Shown here: one piece after another, positions 54,301-63,865 of the stretch | Numbering within the stretch: the stretch's first letter is position 1 | Layout: the number at the start of each line of letters is the position of its first letter | NCBI GenBank assembly: GCA_965261645.1 | Contig: CBDHDJ010000004.1 | Coordinates: 496,001 to 560,000, forward strand | Direction of reading: 5' to 3' | Length of the DNA: 64,000 bases | From: CBDHDJ01 sp965261645 | GTDB taxonomy: Bacteria > Pseudomonadota > Alphaproteobacteria > SHVV01 | The notes under the pieces: model-generated | What the model was told of the DNA's origin: nothing | The model's database searches: none | What the model saw: the letters and a program-made list of their open reading frames with translations, nothing else | Program-made: the position numbers and the translations under genes

Positions 54301-55499
54301 GGCAAGTTCTGGCGGCTTACGATGAACTCCGCGAGCGCACCCGAGCCGAGGGCGACTCTGTGGCGCTGGGCCGGGCATTTCGAGAAACCCTCAGCCGGCA
54401 CGCCGTGCTGCTGAAACAGGCCGCGGCCTTCCACGCCCGGCCGGACGATTTCGCCTCCCTGTTGGCCCAGCGCGGCGGCATCGGACGCAAGGATCTCGAC
54501 GCCTTGGAGGAACTCCATACACGGGCGCGACGCCACCGGCGCTCGGCCACGATGCGCTATGTGCATCGGATCAAGCGGGAGGCCGAACAACAGGGAATCG
54601 AGCCCGAGAGGCGCCAGGGAGTGCTGCCGCTTGAGGGTGGAGCCATTGAAGCGGCCGAACGAGCCGAAACGGAGGAGCGGAATACGATTGCGGCGCCAAC
54701 CGGGGTTCATGCCGACGTGGCGGTGCCCGTGAGGAACGTGGAACCCGCGGAGCCGTACTGGTATGCGCCCTACATGGCATTGCGCCAGGACTGGAACGCC
54801 TTCATCGAAGGCGCCCGGCAAGCCGGTATCATGACGTTCTATGCCAAGGGGTACGCGGACATGATCCCGCGCATCCGGGCCCTCGCAGAGAACCCGGATG
54901 TCCCGGCCGTAACACGGGCGCCCATGATCCAGGTTCTTGAGAATCACCAGCGTTATCTCTCGACGCGTAAACGTATCGAGGACTACCTGGACCAAGTGGA
55001 CCGGCATATTGAGGAACACGACTCCCTGGAAAGTTTGGCCGAAGAACTCGACATGAAGGTGGCGGAGATTTCGGATTATCCGGACTGGCGACGGAAGAAC
55101 GACCGACTGACGGCCGCGGGCGAGGCCACTTTCTCGGACATGGAAACCTACGGTCATCATCTCAATCACATCCTGATCGGCGAGACACGCATGAAATGGG
55201 CGCTCTTGAACATGAGCCGCGCCATCCGCCGCGACGACGAGGCCATCAGCGAGGAAGCCATCGCCGCCGAAAAGCTGCTTGCCCAGCCGGAAACGTCCGA
55301 GGAGCGGGAGCAGCGGGCCGAACTGGAGGCTCTCAAATTCCGCCGGCTCCAGTCGGCTGTGGACGATGCAGCCACTCAGGAGGAACGCGACGCGGCGCAA
55401 AAGGAATTCGACGACTATGTGGAGCGCCACTCCGATTCGCCCGGCGAAGGGGAGCACGAGGGCCGCTCAATATCCAGGAGCTGGAGCATCCGCCTGTAA
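51333..55499 (+). CDS. MobF-type conjugative relaxase-helicase (TrwC/TraI-like)
   Basis: A 1388-residue relaxase. The start is MVASLAQAASAAYYLESQRS with the catalytic tyrosine pair Y13-Y14. The three-His metal site is formed by H157 in FQHGTS and H168/H170 in PQLHTHCV. From about residue 440 a RecD-like helicase begins: Walker A EGAAGSGKTT (467-476), Walker B IIIVDEAGMLS, and motif VI-like DHGYALTITSAQRLTVDRTF. The long C-terminus contains coiled segments (RRAIIEAAREMG; EEDEREQRAELEA-like). The protein nicks oriT, stays covalently bound to the strand and unwinds it for transfer through a type IV system, none of which is in this window. It is intact and likely the key transfer gene of ICE block B. 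Confidence 0.93.
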   Translation: MVASLAQAASAAYYLESQRSFRHPNEYYTAGEEPDGVWFIPKGLFGLVDDGKVDSSDFHRLYNGFAPNTGGKLTQNAGSEQRSAGLDMTFSADKSVSALWAVAGPELRSEIEQAHNDAARVALEETVLRHCAYTRIRNRDGDIEVLPADISAAMFQHGTSRDNDPQLHTHCVIFNAARTHRDGKYRALHQHPVYTWVKAAGAVYRNALAWSLQERLGIRMEQYGKDGEFTRIAGMSGDLIGHWSKRRAAIIEAAREMGFTVEGNAPRAAAANKITRAGKSPDNDPEIRHRRWRGEADGFIECEALIASLLGKSEEITQEQVRALTAVLEDLPERLTREEAVFRLPDIVERVGNATAGLLSRDAVATSIERVLLSPEVVRLTRPPRSAEGRADMAHTRLYSTRHNLQMEQEVRDMAAGMAAGTGHSLSGQAIEAKLAGLLEVGYPLSKEQIAAIRSVTSSGGRVAIIEGAAGSGKTTTLRPIADLYREHGQSIIATAVAWRTAVALGNDVDARPFCVDKLLRLAARGGIDIDGNTIIIVDEAGMLSTRQAHHILQLSERHGAKIVFAGDTQQQQPVEAGLGLRLIRDAVGSVRVDRIRRQKADIEDILVHVHGETPEAARFRAKLMGEQESANILGDYEAMAEKPLFTPWQVSTSEALRDGDATSAIAAHHARGRFHIGYDEEKTLIGLVDHWDRYRQANPGKSTVVLARTRAEVRALSHLMRERRFAALPDAERANTGRVTVTVSRGSEDDRTASPLEIVRGDRLRIGATHWEKQLLNGIVVTVEDFKVERAEAGAEPSVLISARTEDGRAVSFHHDEIRDWYGNIRLDHGYALTITSAQRLTVDRTFLLADARPARETIYPAATRHREGLDIYVNRAPLALEIADRRADNDRATAVTDTEIRAWLAECWSRSQPKEAALDYMADGIWQDSRENVREGRSRSSGETPDETGEVRAAANDNTLARIARDIRRTAFGWRHAQTVASFVDGRRQVLAAYDELRERTRAEGDSVALGRAFRETLSRHAVLLKQAAAFHARPDDFASLLAQRGGIGRKDLDALEELHTRARRHRRSATMRYVHRIKREAEQQGIEPERRQGVLPLEGGAIEAAERAETEERNTIAAPTGVHADVAVPVRNVEPAEPYWYAPYMALRQDWNAFIEGARQAGIMTFYAKGYADMIPRIRALAENPDVPAVTRAPMIQVLENHQRYLSTRKRIEDYLDQVDRHIEEHDSLESLAEELDMKVAEISDYPDWRRKNDRLTAAGEATFSDMETYGHHLNHILIGETRMKWALLNMSRAIRRDDEAISEEAIAAEKLLAQPETSEEREQRAELEALKFRRLQSAVDDAATQEERDAAQKEFDDYVERHSDSPGEGEHEGRSISRSWSIRL

Positions 55500-55661
55500 A
55501 CGCAACCCCATTGGCCGCATTCGTGCCCTTTCCCGTGACCTCATGGCATGGATACCACCGCCTATCGCCGATTAGGTAATGCTCGACTGACAGGCACAGG
55601 TCCCCCACATCTTTTTCTACTGCGGGGGCGACCACTCCGCAGAGTCCGGCGTCCAGTAGCA

Positions 55662-57037
55662 GAGCTATTGTGAAAAGTTGGTGACGCAGGTTTCAGGCGG
55701 CGCGTTCGGTTAGCTTTTCTCCGTCCTTGAATTTGACGCCTTGAATGATGTCGGCGATGTGGTGCGAGCCGTCCAGGCGACGCCACTTCTTGCTGGCCGA
55801 CTGGCACAGCTTGAAGACCATGGTGAGCGCCGTCATGCGGCTGAGGCAGCCCTTGGTCTTGGTGGTCCTGAGGCGCACGGTCGCAAAGGTGCTTTCGATG
55901 GGATTGGTGGTGCGAATGTGCTTCCAGTGCTCGGCCGGGAAGTCGTAGAAGGCGAGCAACACGTCGCGGTCCTTGGCCAGGCAGGCCACCGCTTTGTCGT
56001 ACTTGGGGCCATAGGCCTCGAGGAAGAAGTCGAAGGCCTTCTCGGCCACCGCGCGGGTCTCGGCCATCCCGATGTCCTGTAGGTGCTGCTTGGCGCGTGG
56101 CTGGACGGACTTCGGGAGCTTGTTGAGCACGTTGGCGGTCTTGTGCACCCAACAGCGCTGGTCGCGCGTCGTCCCGTAGACCTCGCGCAAGGCTTTCCAG
56201 AAACCGAGCGCCCCGTCGCCGGTGGCCAGCTCGGGCGCAATCGCCAGGCCGCGGCGCTTGAGATCGAGCAGCACTTCGCGCCAGGACTGGGCGCTCTCCC
56301 GGTAGCCGTCGGCGATCGCCAGCAGCTCCTTGCGGCCCAGCTCGTCGGCACCGATGATCACGCACATGCATTGCTTGTCATGGTCGAGCCGTGGTGAGAA
56401 GTAGACGCCCTCGGCCCAGAAGTAGACATAACGCTTGGCCGAGAGATCGCGCCGTTGCCAATGCTCCAGCTCGCCTTGCCAGACCTCCTTGAGGCGGGCA
56501 ATGGTCGAGGCCGAGAGCCCCGGCGCCTCGGGCCCCAAGAGCGCCGCAAGCGCCGCGCAGAAATCGCCCGTGGAGATGCCCTTCAGATAAAGCCAGGGCA
56601 GGAGTTCCTCGATCGACTTGGCGCGCCTGAGATAGGGAGGCAAGATCCGTGAGGTGAAGCGAACCCGCGGCCCGGTCTCGCCGGCGCCTCGGTCGCGCAC
56701 CCTGGGACAGCGCACCGCAACCAATGCCGGTCTGGATCTCGCGCTCCGGCAAATGCCCGTGGCGTACGATCCGACGGCGGCCGGCCGAGTCCGTCAGATG
56801 CGCATACGCCTCGACAAAACCGGCAACTTCCGCCGCCACCGCTTGCCCAAGTAAACGCCGCGCACCAAGACGCAAAACCTCCGTCAGCGGATCGTCCTCA
56901 AATGATCCTGGTTGGCGAAGCTGGACGACTGTATCCTCTCTCATGGCGTATCCCTCCTTCGTGGAAAATGGCGACTCCAACATCGCCAGGATACGCCGCC
57001 CTCATCTCATCCCATCACCAACTTTCGGGTATAGCTC
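55662..57037 (-). mobile_element. IS256-family element with 9-bp target duplication
   Basis: A 1376-bp element with inverted ends GAGCTATTGTGAAAAGTTGG (55662) and GAGCTATACCCGAAAGTTGG (inverted at 57037). CCAGTAGCA occurs on both sides (55653-55661 and 57038-57046), the 8-9 bp duplication expected for this family. Confidence 0.9.
55693..56944 (-). pseudogene. IS256-family transposase, frameshifted
   Basis: The start at 56944 (MREDTVVQLRQPGSFEDDPL) leads through LLGQAVAAEVAGFVEAYAHL and GHLPEREIQTGIG in one frame. The main catalytic part is in another frame from about 56724: VAVRCPRVRDRGAGE, LYLKGISTGDFCAALAALLG, YFWAEGVYFSPRLDHDK (Asp), ALREVYGTTRDQRCWVHKTA (Asp, CWxH) and TTNPIESTFATVRLRTTKTK (Glu). 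One or two bases are missing near 56722. With a fresh 9-bp duplication the insertion is young, so the frameshift is recent or a sequence error. Confidence 0.85.
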
Positions 57038-57132
57038 CCAGTAGCACTGTCCCCCGTCAGCGCCTATGAGACAGATTGCGGGTGTTGAGTAACGGAGGAT
57101 TTCTGGCTCATCGCAACCGCCAAGGAGTGGAG

Positions 57133-57313
57133 ATGAGACAGCAATCCGGAACCCGAGAATCGTCGTCTGAGCGGCTTGTCAAGAACATCCGCCGGGTAAC
57201 CCGCAGGCAGTATTCCTCTGAGGAGAAAATCCACATCGTATTGGATGGTCTGCGCGGTGAGTTCAGCATTGCCGAGCTGTGCCGGCGTGAGGGTATCGCC
57301 GAGAGCCTTTATC
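57133..57313 (+). pseudogene. IS3-type transposase OrfA, N-terminal half
   Basis: ATG 57133, MRQQSGTRESSSERLVKNIR; HTH region RRQYSSEEKIHIVLDGLRGE then FSIAELCRREGIAESLY. The reading stops where foreign DNA begins (PAFPT and TGA). The natural continuation YYSWSKEFLEAGKRRL appears at 62687. Confidence 0.85.
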
Positions 57314-57405
57314 CCGCATTTCCCACGTGACTGATCCATGTGATGCGGTCTTGGTCTGATTCTGGTATAAGAATCAGCGGCTTATATCAGGTGGAGGTGG
57401 CTCGG

Positions 57406-58755
57406 ATGCGGAACCCGGAGGGTGAATCGGATCGCAGCCCACTTCGGCCCTGTTTCGACCGAAGGCTGAAGCTGGAGTTCCACGGTTCGCGGGTCACATC
57501 CGACGCCGGCCTGCTCGCCTACCGCGAACTCGACGATGCCCTGGGCCTGACCGTACTGGCGAGTGATGTCCTAGCTGACAGCAGGACCGGCAAGAACGGT
57601 TGGCACGGTGTCGTCGGTCTGCTTCGCCAATCCGTCTTTGGACGGCTCGCCGGATACGAGGATGTGAACGACGCCGACCGGCTCGGGCGCGATCCCGCGA
57701 TGCGGTGGGTCGTCGGCGGCAAGGCTGTCGAGCGCGGCGGCGCATCGACCAGCCAGATGGGCCGGTTCGAGACTGAGTTGCTGACAATCGACGACAACCT
57801 CGCCGCGCTCACCGCTCTTCCGGGAGTCTGGATCGACCGAGTGCATGCACGGAACCGGCTGAAGCTCATCGTGCTCGACATGGACAGCTCCGTTAGCCCG
57901 ACCCATGGCGAGCAGGAAGGCACGGCCTACAACGGCCATTTCGGCTGCACCTGCTATCATCCGCTGTTCGTGTTCAACCAGTTTGGCGATCTGGAGCGCT
58001 GCGCGCTTCGCCCCGGCAACGTGCACAGCGCCCACGAATGGCGCGACGTGCTCGAGCCGGTTGTCGCTCGTTATCGAGACAGGCTGCATCGGCGCTACTT
58101 CCGAGGAGATGCTGCGTTTGCATTGCCCGGGATTTACGAGTTCCTCGAAGCCGAAGGCTTCAGGTACGCGATCCGCCTGCCGGCTAACAGAGTGCTCCAG
58201 GACAGCATCGGCCATCTGCTCAAGCGCCCCGTCGGCAGACCGCCCAAGGACGTGCGCCGGTATTACGCCAACTTCAGCTATCGGGCTGCCACTTGGACGA
58301 AGCCCCGTCGGGTCGTCGCCAAGGTCGAGTGGCATCCAGGTGAGCTGTACCCGCGCGTCGGCTTTATCGTGACCAACCTCTCGCGCCGTGCTGAGCGCGT
58401 CGTCGCCTTTTACAATCAGCGCGGCACGGCGGAACAGCACATCAAGGAAGGCAAGAACGCCATCAAGTGGACCCGGCTGTCGTGCCGCAGGTTCGACCAC
58501 AACGCCGTCCGGCTGCAGCTTCACGCGCTGGCCTACAACCTCGGTAATTTCATGCGCACCCTGGCGTTGCCCGATGCCGTGGAACAGTGGTCACTGACCA
58601 GCCTACGGGAGAAGCTCATCAAGATCGGCGCGAAGATCGTCCGCCACGGGCGCTACGTCACGTTCCAGATGGCCGAGGTCGCCGTCCCCCGTGACCTGTT
58701 CGCCGATATCCTGCGCCGCATCGACCGGCTCAGACCGAATCCAAGTCCGGCATGA
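57406..58755 (+). CDS. IS1380 family transposase (copy 3, divergent)
   Basis: A 449-residue transposase with the start at 57406 (MRNPEGESDRSPLRPCFDRR). Shared IS1380 layout: GSRVTSDAGLLAYRELDDAL, LDMDSSVSPTHGEQEGTAYN (Asp), RRYFRGDAAFALPGIYEFLE (Asp), and YNQRGTAEQHIKEGKNAIKW (acidic residue). Clearly different from the copies at 17422 and 19937. The left end CCCGCATTTCCCACGTGA begins at 57314, directly at the junction with orfA. Intact. Confidence 0.9.
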   Translation: MRNPEGESDRSPLRPCFDRRLKLEFHGSRVTSDAGLLAYRELDDALGLTVLASDVLADSRTGKNGWHGVVGLLRQSVFGRLAGYEDVNDADRLGRDPAMRWVVGGKAVERGGASTSQMGRFETELLTIDDNLAALTALPGVWIDRVHARNRLKLIVLDMDSSVSPTHGEQEGTAYNGHFGCTCYHPLFVFNQFGDLERCALRPGNVHSAHEWRDVLEPVVARYRDRLHRRYFRGDAAFALPGIYEFLEAEGFRYAIRLPANRVLQDSIGHLLKRPVGRPPKDVRRYYANFSYRAATWTKPRRVVAKVEWHPGELYPRVGFIVTNLSRRAERVVAFYNQRGTAEQHIKEGKNAIKWTRLSCRRFDHNAVRLQLHALAYNLGNFMRTLALPDAVEQWSLTSLREKLIKIGAKIVRHGRYVTFQMAEVAVPRDLFADILRRIDRLRPNPSPA

Positions 58756-59106
58756 CCGTCGGCAGACCGATCACCGCTGGCCGATCACGGGACCGGTGCG
58801 TCTCGAATGTCGTGTCGAACCCAATATCGGACGCCGCCAGGGCCCCCAGCCCCCTCTATCGCGCACGTGGCCAACGCCGACCGTCAGCAGCAAGCGGCTT
58901 GCCAATCCGGAACGATTTTGGCACGCTTTCCCGCGTGGATCGGTTCCAACATGGGGAATCCCAGTTTAAAAGGCTTATCCCCTTGCTTCCGGCTTCCACA
59001 AGATCTGGGGGTAGCCGCGGACTTGGCCTTAGCGCGGTGGACCGTAGAATGCTAAGAAAATCATACAGTTGCGCCGGAAACCATCACGAGTGTATTTCTC
59101 CACATC
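58756..59106. other. Intergenic between IS1380 copy 3 and IS630
   Basis: About 350 bp. CATGGGGAATCCCAG near 58950-58964 resembles the inverse of the IS1380 left end and may be its right end. No gene supported. Confidence 0.3.
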
Positions 59107-60164
59107 TAGAGCATTTTCTGAGCTGACGGATTCTTTTTGGGATTCCCATGGGATCGAATTTCTGATTCAAGATGTGGGCTGGTGGAGGAGGCCAGCCTGC
59201 ATGACGAAACCTCTTTCCAATGATCTTCGAGAACGGCTTGTATCGGCGGTTGACAGCGGCCTGTCGCGGCGCTCGGCGGCGCGCCGCTTCGGGGTTGCGG
59301 CCTCGACGGCGATCAAATGGGTGAATCGGTGGCGGCGGACGGGCGATGTCGGGCCTAGGCCGCAAGGCGGTGACCACCGCTCGCACCGGATCGAGGCCCA
59401 TGCCGAGGAAATCCTGGCGCTGGTTGACGAGACGCCGGACATCACCTTGGGCGAGATCGCGGCACACCTGGACGCGGGGCATGGCTTGACGGTGGCCCAA
59501 AGCACGGTCTGGCGGCTGCTCGACCGGCACGGCATGACGTTCAAAAAAAACCGCGCACGCCTGCGAGCAACAGCGAGCTGACGTCCTGCGCCGCCGGCAG
59601 GCCTGGTTCGACGCCCAACCCGATCTGAAGCCCGAGCGGCTGGTGTTCATTGACGAGACCGGCGCTTCGACCAAGATGGCCCGGCGTTACGGCCGGGCGC
59701 CACGGGGCGAGCGTTGCCAAGCACCGGTGCCTCATGGGCACTGGAAGACGGCGACCTTCGTTGGCGCGCTCCGCCTTGAAGGCATGACCGCGCCCATGGT
59801 GCTCGACGGTGCCATGCATGGTGCCGCCTTCCTCGCTTATGTGGAGCAGGTCTTGGTCCCGACGCTCAAACCCGGCGATATCGTGGTGATGGATAACTTA
59901 CCCGCCCACAAACCCATCGCCGTGCGCACGGCCATCGAAGTCGCCGCGGCAGAGTTGCGCTTCCTGCCGCCCTACAGCCCTGACTTTAACCCCATTGAAA
60001 TGGCCTTCTCCAAGCTCAAGGCTTTCCTCAAAAAGACCGCCGCCCGAACCGTCGATGACCTCTGGGACGCCATCGCCCAAGGCATCGACACCTTCACACC
60101 AACGGAATGCGAAAACTACTTCGCTGCTGCCGGCTATGACCGCAAATGATAGGAAAACGCTCTA
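59107..60164 (+). mobile_element. IS630-family element
   Basis: Bounded by TAGAGCATTTTC at 59107 and GAAAACGCTCTA ending at 60164, inverted repeats with the flanking TA dinucleotide typical of IS630/Tc1 target duplication. Confidence 0.82.
59201..60149 (+). CDS. IS630-family transposase (two overlapping frames)
   Basis: Frame 1 starts at 59201 (MTKPLSNDLRERLVSAVDSG), with HTH SRRSAARRFGVAASTAIKWV and a second HTH (ITLGEIAAHLDAGHGLTVAQ). At a run of eight A (59543-59550) the protein must shift frame to continue as ADVLRRRQAWFDAQPDLKPE, VFIDETGASTKM (Asp), IVVMDNLPAHK (Asp) and FNPIEMAFSKLKAFLKK (Glu). Such a slippery A run at the same place is normal in IS630 elements, where slippage yields the full transposase, so it need not be a defect. 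Confidence 0.85.
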
Positions 60165-60541
60165 GGTGCGCCGGAGCCAACGGCATAAGCCATATATTTA
60201 AAACCGCTCTAATTGGGGTTGACCTGTCAATGGGGTGGTGTTGACTCGATCAGATGGGCCGTCTAAGCCTACCCATTGAAGTTCGAGCCGGGGAAAACGC
60301 TTCCATCCGCTCACCCATTGGCGAGGTCTGGGGCGATGTTCCCGAGCTATAAAGAATGGACGTTTCCGGTGTCGATGGCGCGAGCGCTGTGGGTCTGGTT
60401 GCGCCGTTTCATCATCGCCTCGCGTAACCTTTCCCTGATCAGATACTTGAGTGCGAACTGTTGGGTCAATTTCTCGGTTGGGTTTCCTAATCCCGTGCGC
60501 CGTGCGCCTGGATTTATCGACCTCGGAGGCAGCCACCACCG
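60165..60541. other. Intergenic upstream of GMC oxidoreductase
   Basis: About 375 bp with no supported gene. A CTCGGAGGC ribosome-binding site lies 13 bp before the start at 60542; no clear promoter consensus. Confidence 0.3.
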
Positions 60542-62200
60542 ATGAACGCAAGCGAATCGTTCGACTATATAATCGTTGGCGCCGGCTCGGCGGGCTGCGT
60601 CTTGGCTAACCGTCTATCCGCTAAGCCCGAGGTTAAAGTCTTGCTCCTGGAAGCGGGCCCGACAGACTATAGCTTTTTTCTACACATGCCGGCAGCCATG
60701 TCGGAAACGTTTCAAAGTGATCGCTTCAATTGGATGTACCAAACTGAACCTCAACCTAGCATGGATGAGCGAGTCATCTCTCACCCTCGGGGCCGGGTGC
60801 TTGGCGGTTCGTCCTCAATCAATGGGATGGCGTTCGTTCGAGGCCATGCCCTAGATTTTGAAAAATGGGCAGCGAATACTTTGCCAACATGGTCTTACGC
60901 TCACTGCCTGCCCTATTATAGAAGATTGGAGACCTACGGCGGTGTACCAAGCGAATACCGTGGCACCGAAGGTCCGATGAATATAACAGTTCCATCAGCG
61001 CAGGGACCGTTATGGGAAGCCTATGTGGAAGCGTGCGCCCAAGCAGGCTATCCGGGCTCAGACGATACGAACGGTTTTCAGCAAGAAGGCTTCGGCGCTA
61101 TGGATCAAACCATCCATAACGGCCGGCGCTGGAGCACGGCCGTCGGCTACCTAAATCCTGTAAAGGGTAGAAAAAATCTAACGGTATGGACCCATTGTTT
61201 AACCACGAGGGTTCTCTTCGACGACCGCCGTGCCATCGGTGTGGAATATGTCCGCGAAAGCAAGCTGGGAAAGGTGTTCGCGGATCGAGAGGTGATTTTG
61301 GCAGCCGGAGCTGTGAATTCGCCGCAACTGCTCCTGCTTTCGGGTGTAGGCGATGCTGATGAGTTGCAATCTATGGCGATCCCTGTCGTTGTTGATTCAC
61401 AGGGCGTGGGAAAGAATCTTCAAGATCACATGACAGTCTTTGTGCAGCACGAGTGCAAAAAGCCGGTTAGTTTATATTCAGCTTCAGTAGGGTTTGGAAA
61501 ATTGCGGACAGGCTTGAATTGGCTGTTCTTTAAAAAAGGCCCGGGTGCCAGCAATCATTTTCATGTGGCTGGCTATGTACGGAGTAGGCCCGAGATGGAG
61601 CAACCGAACCTCCAATTTGTGTTCCTGCCGCTTACTTTCAGCATGGAAAATTACCCTGCCAGTAACGGACACAGCTTCGAGATCGAAGTATTGCAACTGC
61701 AGCCGACAAGTCGCGGTGAGATCAAACTGAGGACGCGGAACCCGAAAGATCCACCGATGATTCATGCCAATTATATGGCAACCGATCCAGATCGACTGGC
61801 GATGCGCGAAGGTATTCATATAGCTCGCGAGATCTTTGCCCAAAAAGCCTTTGACCCGTATCGGGGGACGGAGATCGCACCTGGCGTGGACATTAAAACT
61901 GATTCTGAGTTAGATGCTTTTGTACGTCGGAAGGCAGAACCGAACCAGCACTTGAGCTGTACTTGCAAAATGGGGAATGACGATGAAGCGGTAGTTGACG
62001 AGGAACTGCGTGTCAGGGGCGTTGAAGGGCTCCGCGTTGTCGATGCATCTGTAATGCCTTCTATTACCAGCGGAAATACAAACGCACCGGTCATTATGAT
62101 CGCTGAAAAGGCCGCTGACTTTATTGCCGACATTCCGCCGCTTGAACCCATTTACCTGCCGTTCCACCGTCCAGAAACCCAGGAGCCGTCAACGCGGTGA
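60542..62200 (+). CDS. GMC-family alcohol/choline dehydrogenase-like oxidoreductase
   Basis: A 552-residue FAD enzyme. The FAD-binding Rossmann motif DYIIVGAGSAGCVLANRLS (8-26), GMC signature 1 at GRVLGGSSSINGMAFVRGH, and signature 2 near ILAAGAVNSPQLLLLSGVG. The catalytic region reads EPNQHLSCTCKMG where most members have HxxGTCxMG, so the Gly before Thr is Cys; the final SGNTNAPVIMIAEKAAD holds the conserved Asn. Family members oxidise alcohols (choline, PEG, aliphatic alcohols) to aldehydes. Moderate GC compared with the ICE. It is followed by an aminotransferase remnant, which fits a small alcohol/amine catabolic cluster carried on mobile DNA. Confidence 0.9.
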   Translation: MNASESFDYIIVGAGSAGCVLANRLSAKPEVKVLLLEAGPTDYSFFLHMPAAMSETFQSDRFNWMYQTEPQPSMDERVISHPRGRVLGGSSSINGMAFVRGHALDFEKWAANTLPTWSYAHCLPYYRRLETYGGVPSEYRGTEGPMNITVPSAQGPLWEAYVEACAQAGYPGSDDTNGFQQEGFGAMDQTIHNGRRWSTAVGYLNPVKGRKNLTVWTHCLTTRVLFDDRRAIGVEYVRESKLGKVFADREVILAAGAVNSPQLLLLSGVGDADELQSMAIPVVVDSQGVGKNLQDHMTVFVQHECKKPVSLYSASVGFGKLRTGLNWLFFKKGPGASNHFHVAGYVRSRPEMEQPNLQFVFLPLTFSMENYPASNGHSFEIEVLQLQPTSRGEIKLRTRNPKDPPMIHANYMATDPDRLAMREGIHIAREIFAQKAFDPYRGTEIAPGVDIKTDSELDAFVRRKAEPNQHLSCTCKMGNDDEAVVDEELRVRGVEGLRVVDASVMPSITSGNTNAPVIMIAEKAADFIADIPPLEPIYLPFHRPETQEPSTR

Positions 62201-62334
62201 CGGGATTGTCTCTCTAGGCCCTTACGGCACCGGCGTCCGAGAATCGACTCCGACTGCGCTCACGGTCATACCCTTGATATACTGTCGGCGAATTCGACCG
62301 AAATGAAAGCCGAAGGCAGGGAGGCCTTGGTGCA

Positions 62335-62690
62335 ATGAGTTCGACAGCCAACTCGGCCGGCGCCCGCGCGGTCGCCAATATCGTGCATGGCTACAGCAAT
62401 CTCTTGGCGTTGGAGAAAACCCCGCCACTCGTCGTTTCACGCGGTGATGGGGTGCGCATTATTGACGAGGACGGCAAGGACTATATCGAAGGCGCCGCCG
62501 GTATGTGTGGTGCGCCTCCTTCGGATTCAGCTGCCAGGAGCTGGCGGACGCCGCTATCGAGCAGTTCAGGAAGCTGCCCTACTATCACAGCCTGATCGAC
62601 AAGACGACGGAGCCCATGATCGAGCTTGCCGAGCGTTTGACGGCGATGGCGCCGGTGCCGATGTCGAAGGTGTTTTTCGCCAATTCGGGT
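62335..62690 (+). pseudogene. Class III (omega) aminotransferase, N-terminal fragment
   Basis: ATG 62335, MSSTANSAGARAVANIVHGY; SNLLALEKTPPLVVSRGDGV and DGKDYIEGAAGM are the typical N-terminus. A frame change at about 62503 continues WCASFGFSCQELADAAIEQF, LPYYHSLIDKTTEPMIELAE and KVFFANSG, which is cut at 62690 where IS3 orfA sequence begins. The PLP-binding lysine domain is missing. It probably once acted with the preceding oxidoreductase. Confidence 0.82.
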
Positions 62691-62889
62691 TTATTACAGC
62701 TGGTCCAAGGAGTTCCTGGAGGCCGGCAAGCGCCGGCTGGCGGGCGACACGGCGCGTGCAGCAACCAGCAGCGAGGTCACGGACCTTCGCCGGGAGGCGC
62801 GGCAGCTGAAGGAAGTCGTTGCAGAGCAGGCCCTGGACCTGCGGCTGCTCAAAAAAAGCATGATCGCGGATGGGGGAGACGAGGAATGA
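62687..62889 (+). pseudogene. IS3-type transposase OrfA, C-terminal half
   Basis: The frame YYSWSKEFLEAGKRRLAGDT then SEVTDLRREARQLKEVVAEQ and LDLRLLKKSMIADGGDEE completes the orfA begun at 57133. The stop overlaps the orfB start (ATGA at 62886). Confidence 0.85.
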
Positions 62890-63865
62890 GATACCCGGCC
62901 GCCGAGAAACTGGAAATCATCCGCCTGGTCGAGCAATCCCGTCTGCCGGCACGCCGAACGCTGGACAAGCTCGGTATCCTGCCCGCTAGATTTACCGATG
63001 GTACGACCGCTACCAGAGCGGCGGGTACGAGGCGTTGAAAGACAGGCCCCCCAGGCCGAAGCAGGTCTGGAACCGTATCCCGGATGATGTTCGGGGGCGG
63101 GTCTTACGACTGGCCCTGGACGCGCCTGAACTGTCGCCACGTGAGCTGGCGACGCGCTTTATCGACACCGAAGGCTATTTTGTCTCAGAAGCTTCGGTCT
63201 ACGGCTGCTCAAGGCCCACGACCTGATCACTAGTCCAGCCTTCGTTGTGATCAAAGCCGCCGACGCGTTCAAGGACAAGACCGTCAGGCCCAATCGGCTG
63301 TGGCAGACAGACTTCACCTACCTCAAGGTCATCGGTTGGGGCTGGTTCTGTCTCTCGACCATCCTCGGCGACTTCTCGCGCTATATCATCGCCTGGAAAC
63401 TCTGCACGACGATGCGGACCGAGGACGTCACCGACACGCTGGAACTGGCGCTCAAGGCATCAGGCTGCGATCAGGCGAAGGTCGTCCATTAAGCCACGGC
63501 TGTTGTCCGACAACGGATCCAGCTATATCTCCGGCGACCTGGCTTAATGGCTCGATGATCAGAGCATGGAGCATGTCCGTGGCGCACCTTACCATCCCCA
63601 GACCCAGGGCAAGATCGAGCGCTGGCGCCAGACCCTCAAGAACCGGATCCTGCTCGAGAACTATTATCTGCCCGGTGATCTCCAAGCCCAGATCGGCGCC
63701 TTCGTCGAGCACTACAACCACCGGCGCTACCACGAGAGCTTGAATAACCTCACGCCCGCCGATGTCTACTTCGGGCGCGGCCAAACCATCCTGCTGGAAA
63801 GGGAAAGGATCAAACGAAAGACCATCGAGCACCAGCGCTTGCAACATCGCGACGCCGCTGCCTAG
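62886..63865 (+). pseudogene. IS3-type transposase OrfB, multiply frameshifted
   Basis: Start 62886, MRYPAAEKLEIIRLVEQSRL. The protein is spread over several frames: shifts near 62985, 63205 and 63490, the last next to a stop at 63490-63492. Recognisable parts are PRPKQVWNRIPDDVRGRVLR, NRLWQTDFTYLKVIGWGWFC (Asp), HPQTQGKIERWRQTLKNRIL (Glu) and EHYNHRRYHESLNNLTPADV. It cannot encode a functional transposase as it stands. Confidence 0.85.

Noticed and set aside
53661..55457. Nearly 600-codon minus-strand frame opposite the relaxase C-terminus
   Set aside because: Antisense shadow of the MobF gene in high-GC DNA.
57309..62691. TTTAT as a certain 5-bp target duplication
   Set aside because: Two of the T residues could equally be native aminotransferase sequence after the NSG codons, so it is kept only as a possibility.
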